Shown here in pieces: positions 1 through 5,521 of a stretch of 5,521 nt of DNA. The first letter of the stretch is position 1, and each line of letters begins with the position of its first letter. A program made the position numbers and the translations under genes. The DNA is from DALYLB01 sp046154695 (lineage in GTDB: Bacteria; Acidobacteriota; Blastocatellia; RBC074), in the NCBI GenBank assembly GCA_046154695.1, contig JBJXFI010000217.1, forward strand, positions 1 to 5,521, given 5' to 3'. Below the pieces are notes generated by a model, which searched no databases, was not told where the DNA came from, and was given only the letters and a program-made list of their open reading frames with translations.

Positions 1-132
1 GCTCTTGCTGCCGAGGCCCGGAATCTTCTTTTTCAACTTGTCGAATTGCGCATTCGCGTCCACCGCCGCCGCGATCGAGAGCAGGGCCAACAATGAAATC
101 CGGATCGTGCGTGATAACGAGCGTGAAGACAT
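1..132 (-). CDS. Exported protein of unknown function, N-terminal 44 residues only
   Basis: The reading frame starts at ATG (132-130 on the minus strand) and is open to the window edge, so the C-terminus is missing. The start is supported by AGGAGA at 143-138, 5 nt upstream of the ATG. The N-terminus is a classical Sec signal peptide: a basic region (S-R-S-L-S-R-T-I-R), a hydrophobic core (ISLLALLSIAAAV), and an A-N-A|Q signal peptidase I site near residue 28. The visible mature part begins QFDKLKKKIPGLGSKS, a basic amphipathic start followed by a Gly/Ser stretch. No catalytic motif is visible and I do not recognise the family. Some DUF4197-type exported proteins start in a similar way, but that resemblance is too short to rely on. 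It is divergent from the gene at 401, so the two share the 133-400 regulatory region. Confidence 0.72.
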   Translation of the reverse strand, partial: MSSRSLSRTIRISLLALLSIAAAVDANAQFDKLKKKIPGLGSKS

Positions 133-353
133 ATGGATCTCCTGAGTGAAAAACCAGCCGAAGAATTCAAGAAAGTCGGTGCGGGGCGAGTTCTCAACCT
201 TCGCTCGGGGGAAGGAGAAGCGGCGGAAGCCGCAGTGTAAGAGCCCGATTCCCGACTTGCAAGGCGCGCGGCCCGCTCCGCGCAAAAACCCCGCGCCCCG
301 CCCAGGACCGAAGCTCCGGGGGGCGATTGGGTCGTGCCGCGGACCGCGCCCGG

Positions 354-362
354 TGGTAGACT
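354..362 (+). promoter_or_regulatory. Possible extended -10 promoter for the NTF2-like gene
   Basis: The sequence TGGTAGACT has a TAGACT hexamer (357-362), a good GC-genome version of TATAAT, preceded by TG and one spacer base as in extended -10 promoters. A start near 369 would give a leader of about 30 nt ahead of the ATG at 401. No convincing -35 box lies 16-18 nt upstream. The rest of the 133-400 divergent region is GC-rich with purine and C runs, and I see no clear operator or RNA gene in it. Confidence 0.3.
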
Positions 363-400
363 GGGCATCCCCCAAAAACCAGGGAAAATAACAGGAAGGG

Positions 401-952
401 ATGACGATCGTGAAAATCATTGCGCGCTTCGCGCTGCCGCTGTTCCTGCTCTGCCTGCCCGGATCCATCAATGCGAGGATCGATCCGCCGATGAACGACG
501 AGCAGGCTGTCGCCCGCTTCGAGGACGAATTCGCGCAGGCCTGGGCCCGGCGGGATCTGCGATTCGTCGAGCGCTATTTTTCGCGCGATCCCGAGCTGAC
601 GTGGTTCTTCGAACGAAGGCAGTTGAAGGGCTTCGAGGATGTGCGCGGGCTGTATGAGCGGATGTTCCGCGCGGGAGGCAGCGTCAAACGCACGGTCACG
701 AACCGGATCATCCGCGTGGTGGGGGACGCCGCCTTCTCCTCGGCGAACTTCCGGATCGAGAGCGTCGACCGGGGCAGGCGCGCCGTGGATGAGGGGCGCA
801 TCTCGACCTTTTATGCGCGACAAAACGGCCAGTGGGTGGCCCTGCACCGCCACAGCTCGTTCCAGGCGCCGCCCGGTGCCCAGCGACGCGTGCCTCTCGC
901 CACCGGCCTCGACGACGGAACGCCGAAGCGCAGCCGGCGAAGCCCCGGATAG
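401..952 (+). CDS. Exported NTF2/SnoaL-like domain protein
   Basis: This encodes 183 residues. Residues 1-25 form a signal peptide (basic V-K-I-I-A-R, core FALPLFLLCLP, likely cleavage at I-N-A|R), so the product should be periplasmic. Residues about 33-154 look like a SnoaL/DUF4440-type NTF2 fold: an N-terminal helix with the pattern F-x-x-x-F-A-x-A-W, the strand LTWFFE, the helix G-L-Y-E-R-M-F, and a closing strand W-V-A-L-H-R-H-S-S-F (to residue 154) typical of SnoaL-like proteins. Family members range from enzymes to small-ligand binders, so the substrate cannot be assigned. The tail after 154 is Arg/Pro-rich and probably disordered. AGGAAGGG (393-400) touches the ATG, and the GTG at 410 (fourth codon) has more normal spacing and is an alternative start that keeps the signal peptide. 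The next main gene starts 169 bp downstream. Confidence 0.8.
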   Translation: MTIVKIIARFALPLFLLCLPGSINARIDPPMNDEQAVARFEDEFAQAWARRDLRFVERYFSRDPELTWFFERRQLKGFEDVRGLYERMFRAGGSVKRTVTNRIIRVVGDAAFSSANFRIESVDRGRRAVDEGRISTFYARQNGQWVALHRHSSFQAPPGAQRRVPLATGLDDGTPKRSRRSPG

Positions 953-957
953 GCCTC

Positions 958-978
958 CCGCGGAACTTTCCCCCGCGG
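958..978 (+). terminator. Weak hairpin just after the NTF2-like gene
   Basis: CCGCGG at 958-963 and CCGCGG at 973-978 can pair as a 6-bp all-GC stem with a 9-nt loop, starting 5 nt after the TAG stop. There is no T-run behind it (GCGAAAATCC follows), so it is at best a pause site or the 3' end of the message. CCGCGG is self-complementary and common in GC-rich DNA, so chance is possible. Confidence 0.25.
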
Positions 979-1019
979 CGAAAATCCAATCCCCTAATGT
1001 GTTGCGTAGGAGATTGTCG

Positions 1020-1103
1020 ATGATGTCTAATACCCGACAGTTTGCAAGTGTGGCTCCCTGCCGGCCTTTTATCCGCCGGCAAGTCATGATCTCGAACCAA
1101 TAA
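1020..1103 (+). CDS. Possible 27-residue leader ORF upstream of the selenoprotein gene
   Basis: A short frame begins ATG ATG at 1020 and ends TAA at 1101-1103. AGGAG (1008-1012) lies 7 nt before the first ATG, as good a ribosome binding site as those of the real genes here. The peptide starts MMSNTRQF and contains one Cys and several Arg (P-C-R-P-F-I-R-R). It has no signal peptide or known domain. It stops 3 nt before the AAGGAG that serves the peroxiredoxin start, a spacing that would allow translational coupling, and the hairpin at 1059-1081 lies inside it. It could be a regulatory leader peptide or a chance ORF. Only a good start site and its position support it. Confidence 0.35.
   Translation: MMSNTRQFASVAPCRPFIRRQVMISNQ
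1059..1081 (+). promoter_or_regulatory. Hairpin in the leader of the selenoprotein mRNA
   Basis: TGCCGGC (1059-1065) and GCCGGCA (1075-1081) form a perfect 7-bp stem with a 9-nt loop (CTTTTATCC). No T-run follows, so it is not an intrinsic terminator. It lies within the possible leader ORF and about 25 nt before the ribosome binding site at 1107-1112. A role in leader control is conceivable but unproven. Confidence 0.3.
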
Positions 1104-1121
1104 CTCAAGGAGAACCAGAAC

Positions 1122-1697
<576 letters not shown>

Positions 1698-1713
1698 GAA
1701 ACGTCAACAGGCA

Positions 1714-1799
1714 GGCCGTGCGGGGAGCATCGGCGACCGGAGCCTCGATCAAGAGGCATATTGTCGAGGCTCCGGTTCCCGGCTCTCCCCCGCACCGCC
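1714..1799 (+). terminator. Long 86-nt hairpin between the selenoprotein gene and the kinase gene
   Basis: The upper stem is a perfect 13-bp inverted repeat, ACCGGAGCCTCGA (1736-1748) with TCGAGGCTCCGGT (1764-1776), extended by CAA/TTG past a bulged T1749, with loop GAGGCATA. The lower stem pairs GTGCGGGG (1718-1725) with the C-rich arm ending CCGCAC (1795), GAGC with GCTC (1782-1785), and, past a C-C mismatch, GGC (1714-1716) with GCC (1797-1799). CGG/CCG in the internal loop may also pair. A short T-rich tail (TATTTT, 1801-1806) follows and runs directly into the kinase ATG at 1807. It may terminate the selenoprotein transcript, attenuate the kinase, or be a dispersed palindromic repeat. 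Confidence 0.7.
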
Positions 1800-1806
1800 A
1801 TATTTT

Positions 1807-4341
1807 ATGATCGGACAAACGCTCTCTCACTATCGGATTCTCAGGAAGCTCGGCGCGGGTGGAATGGGGGAGGTCTATCTGGCGGAGGATGACCGGCTGG
1901 GGCGCAAGCTCGCGCTGAAGATCCTGCCGGAAGAGTTCATGCAGGATCCGACCCGCGTCCGTCGTTTCGAACAGGAGGCACGCGCGGCCTCGGCGCTCAA
2001 TCACCCGAACATCATCACGATTTATGAGATCGGGCATCAGGAGGGCCTGCATTTCATCGCGACCGAATTCATCGAGGGCGAGACGGTGCGCGATCGGGCG
2101 GCCTCGCGGGATCTCTCGCTGGTCGAGGCGCTGGAGATCGTGATCCAGACGGCGGGCGCGCTGCAAGCGGCCCACAATGCGGGCATCGCGCATCGGGACA
2201 TCAAACCGGACAACATCATGCTGCGGCCCGACGGGTACATCAAGGTGCTGGATTTCGGGCTGGCGAAGCTGACCGAGCAGGGCGCGGCGAACACGAGCGA
2301 CCTGGACGACGCGCCGACCCGTTCGCTGCTGGAGACGCAGCCCGGAATCGTGATGGGCACCGTGGCGTATATGTCGCCCGAGCAGGCGCGCGGCCAGGCG
2401 ATCGACGTTCGGACCGACATTTTCAGTCTGGGTGTGGTTCTTTACGAGATGGTGACGGGGCAGCGCCCGTTCAACGGACCGACGATCGGCGACATGATCG
2501 CATCGCTCCTTGTGAGTTCGCCGAAACCGCTCTCCGAAGTTCGCCCGGGGCTTCCACGCGAACTTGAGGCGATCCTGGAGAAGATGCTTGCGAAGGACCG
2601 CGACAGCCGGTGTCAGACGGCGCAGGAGGTCATCGCGGCGCTCAAACCGATCAAATCGCGGCTCGAATTGCCGGACGCCCCCTCCTGGCCGGCCATCGCC
2701 GCGCCGGACGGCCAGCCGGACGGTCGAGAGGAGACCGCGACAGTGACTTATGCGACGCGAATTTCCCCTTCATCGATCCCGCAGGCAAATTTCGAGACGA
2801 ATGTCATCTCCGCGGCGGATGCGACGTCGAACGTCACCGCCGCCGGAACGGCCGCAACGACGACGCCGCGAACGCGCAGCCGGTTCCTGCTTCTCGCGCT
2901 CGCCGCGCTCCTGCTGCTCACCATCGCCTCGATCGCGGCGTACCGCTATCTGCGGCCCGATTCGAGGATCGATTCGATCGCGGTGCTTCCCTTCATCAAT
3001 GTGAATAACGATTCGGAGGCCGATTATCTGATCGAAGGCGTCACCGAGGGCATCATCAACATGCTTTCGGAATGGACCGATCTGAGCGTCAGCGCGCGCA
3101 ATTCCGTGATCCGGTACAAGGGGCAGGAAGCGAACGCCCGCGCCGTCGGCCGCGAGCTCGAGGTGAAGGCCGTCCTCGTCGGCCGCATCCAGCGGCGCGG
3201 CGACGAGATGACGATCAACACCGAACTCGTCGATGCGCGCAACGGCCGCCAGATCTGGGGCGAACGATTTGTCCGGAGGCTCTCCGACCTGATGGCCGTC
3301 CAGGATGAAATTGCCCGGAAGATCAGCGGCAAGCTTCAGTTGCGCCTGAACGCGACCGCTGAAAAGACGCTGGCCGAATCCCGCACGGACAATCCCGAGG
3401 CCTACGACCTCTATCTCAAGGGGCGTTATTTCTGGAACAAGGGGACGATCGAGGACAAACACAAGGCCGACGAATATTTCGAGGCGGCCTTCGGCAAGGA
3501 TCCCTCCTATGCCCTCGCCGCCGCCGGCTGCGCCGCGTGCCACGCCGCGGGTTCCGACGGCGAACCGCCCGGGAAATCGATGGCCAAGGCCAAACTCGTC
3601 GCCGAGATCGCGATCGGAAAGAACGCCCGAATCGCCGATCCCCATCTGACGCTGGCGCAGGTCCACACGCGCTATGACTGGAACTTCGCCGAGGCCGAGC
3701 GTGAATTCAGGCGCGCCATCGAACTCGAGCCGCGGAACCCGCAGGCCTTCCTTCGGTATGCCGAATTTCTCTCGTTGATGGGGCGGGAGAAGGAGGCGGC
3801 CGCGCAGCTCCGCCTCGCGCGACAGTTCGATCCGCGCTCGCTGCCCATCAACCAGGCCTTCGGCACGCTGGCCTATTATTCGAAGAATTACCGGGACGCC
3901 ACCCGGCATCTTCGCGACACGCTCCTGCTCGACGATGATTACGCGCCCGCGCACACGGGGCTCGGGCTGGCGCTCGAGCAGCAGGGACAGACGAGGGACG
4001 CCGTCCTGGAATTTCTCCGCGCCCGGCGGCTCTCGAACGAGGACCGGTCGAAGCTGAGCCTGCTCGAAAACGCCTTCCAGGAGCAGGGAGAGAAGGCGTT
4101 CTGGCGCGAATATCTCGCGCAATTGACGGCCGATTCGAAATCCCGGTATATTCCGGCGTCGGCCATCGCCGCCGTTCAGGTCCGCCTCGGCGAACACGAC
4201 CTCGCGTTCCAATCCCTCGACCGTGCCCTCGAAGAGAAGGACGGCGGCCTCGTCGAATTGAAGGTCGAGCCGGTTTTTGATCCGCTTCGCTCCCAGAGCC
4301 GATTCCAGACGCTGTTGCGGCGAGTCGGGTTATCGCAATAG
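1807..4341 (+). CDS. Transmembrane Ser/Thr protein kinase with TolB-like and TPR domains
   Basis: This encodes an 844-residue PknB-type (Hanks) kinase. The N-terminal domain (about 9-285) has all key residues: glycine loop G-A-G-G-M-G-E-V (16-23), ATP-binding Lys38 (A-L-K-I-L), catalytic H-R-D-I-K-P-D-N (129-136, Asp131), D-F-G (149-151), G-T-V-A-Y-M-S-P-E (to 192) and D-V-R-T-D-I-F-S-L-G (200-209). It should be active. A Thr/Ala/Pro-rich linker (about 290-358) leads to one membrane helix (360-379, FLLLALAALLLLTIASIAAY). Outside are a domain like the TolB/FlgO-type region of CyaB-like proteins (388-515, D-S-I-A-V-L-P-F, E-G-V-T-E-G-I, V-G-R-I-Q-R-R-G-D) and TPR-like repeats (about 530-570 and 611-745). 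The end (D-P-L-R-S-Q-S-R-F-Q-T-L-L-R-R) is typical of this kinase group. M-I-G-Q-T-L-S-H-Y-R-I-L is a standard beginning, which fixes the start, yet no Shine-Dalgarno site precedes it. Residues 575-579 are C-A-A-C-H. Substrates are unknown. Confidence 0.93.
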   Translation: MIGQTLSHYRILRKLGAGGMGEVYLAEDDRLGRKLALKILPEEFMQDPTRVRRFEQEARAASALNHPNIITIYEIGHQEGLHFIATEFIEGETVRDRAASRDLSLVEALEIVIQTAGALQAAHNAGIAHRDIKPDNIMLRPDGYIKVLDFGLAKLTEQGAANTSDLDDAPTRSLLETQPGIVMGTVAYMSPEQARGQAIDVRTDIFSLGVVLYEMVTGQRPFNGPTIGDMIASLLVSSPKPLSEVRPGLPRELEAILEKMLAKDRDSRCQTAQEVIAALKPIKSRLELPDAPSWPAIAAPDGQPDGREETATVTYATRISPSSIPQANFETNVISAADATSNVTAAGTAATTTPRTRSRFLLLALAALLLLTIASIAAYRYLRPDSRIDSIAVLPFINVNNDSEADYLIEGVTEGIINMLSEWTDLSVSARNSVIRYKGQEANARAVGRELEVKAVLVGRIQRRGDEMTINTELVDARNGRQIWGERFVRRLSDLMAVQDEIARKISGKLQLRLNATAEKTLAESRTDNPEAYDLYLKGRYFWNKGTIEDKHKADEYFEAAFGKDPSYALAAAGCAACHAAGSDGEPPGKSMAKAKLVAEIAIGKNARIADPHLTLAQVHTRYDWNFAEAEREFRRAIELEPRNPQAFLRYAEFLSLMGREKEAAAQLRLARQFDPRSLPINQAFGTLAYYSKNYRDATRHLRDTLLLDDDYAPAHTGLGLALEQQGQTRDAVLEFLRARRLSNEDRSKLSLLENAFQEQGEKAFWREYLAQLTADSKSRYIPASAIAAVQVRLGEHDLAFQSLDRALEEKDGGLVELKVEPVFDPLRSQSRFQTLLRRVGLSQ

Positions 4342-4347
4342 GGAGAT

Positions 4348-4382
4348 GCGCGGGCTGGCAGCCCGCGCCGCGCGCCCTTTTT
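4348..4382 (+). terminator. Intrinsic terminator-like hairpin after the kinase gene
   Basis: GCGCGGGCT (4348-4356) and AGCCCGCGC (4360-4368) form a perfect 9-bp GC-rich stem with a 3-nt loop, starting 7 nt after the kinase TAG. Five T residues follow at 4378-4382 after a 9-nt GC-rich gap, which is longer than ideal for an intrinsic terminator. The element sits 15 nt before the next ATG, so it may reduce rather than end transcription into that gene. The right arm CCCGCG (4362-4367) can alternatively pair with CGCGGG (4383-4388), next to the ribosome binding site. Confidence 0.5.
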
Positions 4383-4385
4383 CGC

Positions 4386-4391
4386 GGGAGG
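4386..4391 (+). promoter_or_regulatory. Ribosome binding site that fixes the start at 4397
   Basis: GGGAGG lies 5 nt before the ATG at 4397. It decides between this start and an in-frame upstream ATG at 4277 that would overlap the kinase by 65 bp and bury the signal peptide 40 residues inside the protein. Confidence 0.75.
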
Positions 4392-4396
4392 ATTCC

Positions 4397-5509
4397 ATGC
4401 GTTCACTCTGCGTTGCATTCCTGATTCTCATTGCGTTCTCGATCATCGCGCGGGGGCAGACGGAGCCGGTTCCGTCCTCGGAGACCGGGCGGGCCGCGGC
4501 CCTGCTCGACAAGGTGCGGGAATCGATTGGCGGAGCAGCCCGTGTGCGGGCGATCCGCAGCCTCGAATTGACCGGCAAGGCGCATCATCGAATGAACGGA
4601 GGCGCAACGATCGGCGATCTCAAGGTGGACCTGCTGCTGCCGGATCGCTTTCTCACGACCGAGCGGACCATGCCCAGGCCCGCGGTCAATCTGACGATTC
4701 TCCAGGCCGTCAATGGATCGCAGACCTGGATCGACCAGCAAGTGAAGACGCTCGCGCGCGTCGAGGATCAATCCTCCAATTCGGCGGACGGCCCCTCGAC
4801 GACTCCGGCGCAGGTCTCGCAGAGCACCCTTGGCATGGGCAATGTCGCGGCCGGCAAGACCACCATGCGAAACGCCAATCCGACGACCGGGCCGACCACC
4901 AACGAGCGGACGATGCTCGGAATGCGAATGCCGACGGCGATGGCCGGCCAGGAACGCGACACATCTCTCGAAAGGATGTCCGAAGAGACGCGCGCGGCCA
5001 AACAGGAGCGCCCCGGAACCAATCGCCGCCCTGGCGCCGAAGCTCCCGACATCAAATCCGCGCTGGAAATTCAGCTCCGAAACGATTTCGTCTGCCTGTC
5101 GATGGCGCTGCTCCAAAGCTCTCCCGCGTCGTTCCCGATCACGGTCACTCACGGCGGCGTCCTTGAAACCGAGCATGGAAAGATCGAGACCATCGATCTC
5201 ACGGGCCCCGAAGAGTTCGCCGCGCGCCTTTTCATCGATCAAAAATCCTCCCGCCCCGCCATGATCAGCTATCGTCAGATGATCGATCCTATGGCGGGCT
5301 ACGTCGTCTCGGGAAGCCCGGATCCCGCCGCGCCCACCCAGGAGATCGCCGTGCAGCTCTATTTCGCCGACTATCGCCCCATCGACGGCGTCTACTTCCC
5401 CTTCCAGATCATCAAGGCCGTCAACGGCATCCCGGTCGACGAATGGAAGTTCGAAAAATTGAAGATCAACCCCGACCTGAAACCGAAGCTCTTCGAGAAA
5501 AAGAAGTGA
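4397..5509 (+). CDS. Exported protein with LolA/LppX-like features, function unknown
   Basis: This encodes 370 residues. Residues 1-20 are a signal peptide (M-R-S-L, core C-V-A-F-L-I-L-I-A-F-S-I-I, likely cut A-R-G|Q); Cys5 is not in a lipobox. The mature N-terminal part (about 33-118) has the pattern L-L-D-K-V-R-E-S-I-G-G, S-L-E-L-T-G-K and D-L-L-L-P-D-R-F. The C-terminal part (about 218-370) has E-I-Q-L-R-N-D, I-D-L-T-G-P, L-F-I-D-Q-K-S-S-R-P-A-M-I, F-A-D-Y-R-P-I-D-G-V-Y-F-P-F-Q-I and E-W-K-F-E-K-L-K-I-N. This strand pattern, ending in a 'displayed substrate, regression to a parent strand' style, resembles exported proteins of the LolA/LppX half-barrel type that bind lipids or act in outer-membrane lipoprotein sorting. 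Residues about 125-217 are a polar Thr/Met/Gly/Arg-rich insert without predicted fold. It ends in a Lys-rich tail and TGA. The family assignment rests on pattern memory only. Confidence 0.75.
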   Translation: MRSLCVAFLILIAFSIIARGQTEPVPSSETGRAAALLDKVRESIGGAARVRAIRSLELTGKAHHRMNGGATIGDLKVDLLLPDRFLTTERTMPRPAVNLTILQAVNGSQTWIDQQVKTLARVEDQSSNSADGPSTTPAQVSQSTLGMGNVAAGKTTMRNANPTTGPTTNERTMLGMRMPTAMAGQERDTSLERMSEETRAAKQERPGTNRRPGAEAPDIKSALEIQLRNDFVCLSMALLQSSPASFPITVTHGGVLETEHGKIETIDLTGPEEFAARLFIDQKSSRPAMISYRQMIDPMAGYVVSGSPDPAAPTQEIAVQLYFADYRPIDGVYFPFQIIKAVNGIPVDEWKFEKLKINPDLKPKLFEKKK

Positions 5510-5521
5510 CCTCGACGCGGG

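Noticed and set aside
146..391. 81-codon GTG-start frame in the 133-400 divergent region
   Set aside because: It is a Pro/Arg/Lys-rich low-complexity translation without a ribosome binding site or any conserved pattern.
1002..1031. Possible promoter TTGCGT - 18 bp - TCTAAT upstream of the selenoprotein gene
   Set aside because: Both hexamers are poor matches, and a start downstream of it would cut off the leader ORF's ribosome binding site; too weak to list as a feature.
2770..4212. 480-codon open frame on the minus strand within the kinase gene
   Set aside because: It lies opposite a clearly conserved kinase/TPR coding sequence; long antisense frames are expected in GC-rich genes. No recognisable domain or ribosome binding site was seen.
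4277..4396. Upstream in-frame start for the last gene
   Set aside because: It would overlap the kinase C-terminus, has no ribosome binding site and would bury the signal peptide. ATG 4397 has GGGAGG 5 nt upstream.
4403..5242. 279-codon open frame on the minus strand opposite the last gene
   Set aside because: It is a compositional shadow with Arg/Gly-rich sequence, antisense to a gene with a good ribosome binding site and signal peptide.

Overview
The window is GC-rich bacterial DNA with GC-biased third codon positions. Its large Ser/Thr kinase has an architecture (PknB-type kinase, one membrane helix, TolB/CyaB-like domain, TPR tail) and opening and closing sequences that I associate with Acidobacteriota. 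The last gene also resembles exported proteins common there. The phylum call is inference from protein style; no rRNA or marker gene is present.

Layout. Bases 1-132 (minus strand) are the 5' end of an exported protein of unknown function that runs off the left edge. Bases 133-400 are a divergent intergenic region. Bases 401-952 (plus) encode an exported NTF2/SnoaL-like protein. Bases 953-1121 hold a weak hairpin, a possible 27-residue leader ORF with a good Shine-Dalgarno site, a second hairpin, and the ribosome binding site of the next gene. Bases 1122-1697 encode an exported thioredoxin-fold peroxiredoxin interrupted by one in-frame TGA (1374-1376), exactly where the peroxidatic cysteine belongs (T-G-G-[TGA]-T-K-E). 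A hairpin resembling a bacterial SECIS element begins 14 nt after that TGA. The best reading is one 191-residue selenoprotein, which conventional gene calling would truncate or split into 84- and 103-residue pieces. Bases 1714-1799 form a long, nearly continuous hairpin that fills most of the gap to the kinase and ends 7 nt before its ATG. Bases 1807-4341 encode the 844-residue transmembrane kinase. A hairpin plus T-run follows at 4348-4382. Bases 4397-5509 encode an exported 370-residue protein with LolA/LppX-like features and a long low-complexity insert.

How the genes may relate. Every CDS except the candidate leader peptide carries a signal peptide or membrane helix, so the locus concerns the cell envelope. 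The four plus-strand main genes are co-directional, but hairpins separate them, so a single simple operon is not evident. A link between the exported selenoperoxidase and the kinase is possible but rests only on adjacency.

The main result is the unannotated-looking selenoprotein: UGA at the catalytic position, uninterrupted homology on both sides, a hairpin with a guanine-containing loop at suitable spacing, and TGA used as an ordinary stop elsewhere in the window. Peroxiredoxin selenoproteins are an established bacterial class; the exported form, the Ala in place of the catalytic-loop Pro and the possible leader ORF make this one worth a closer look.
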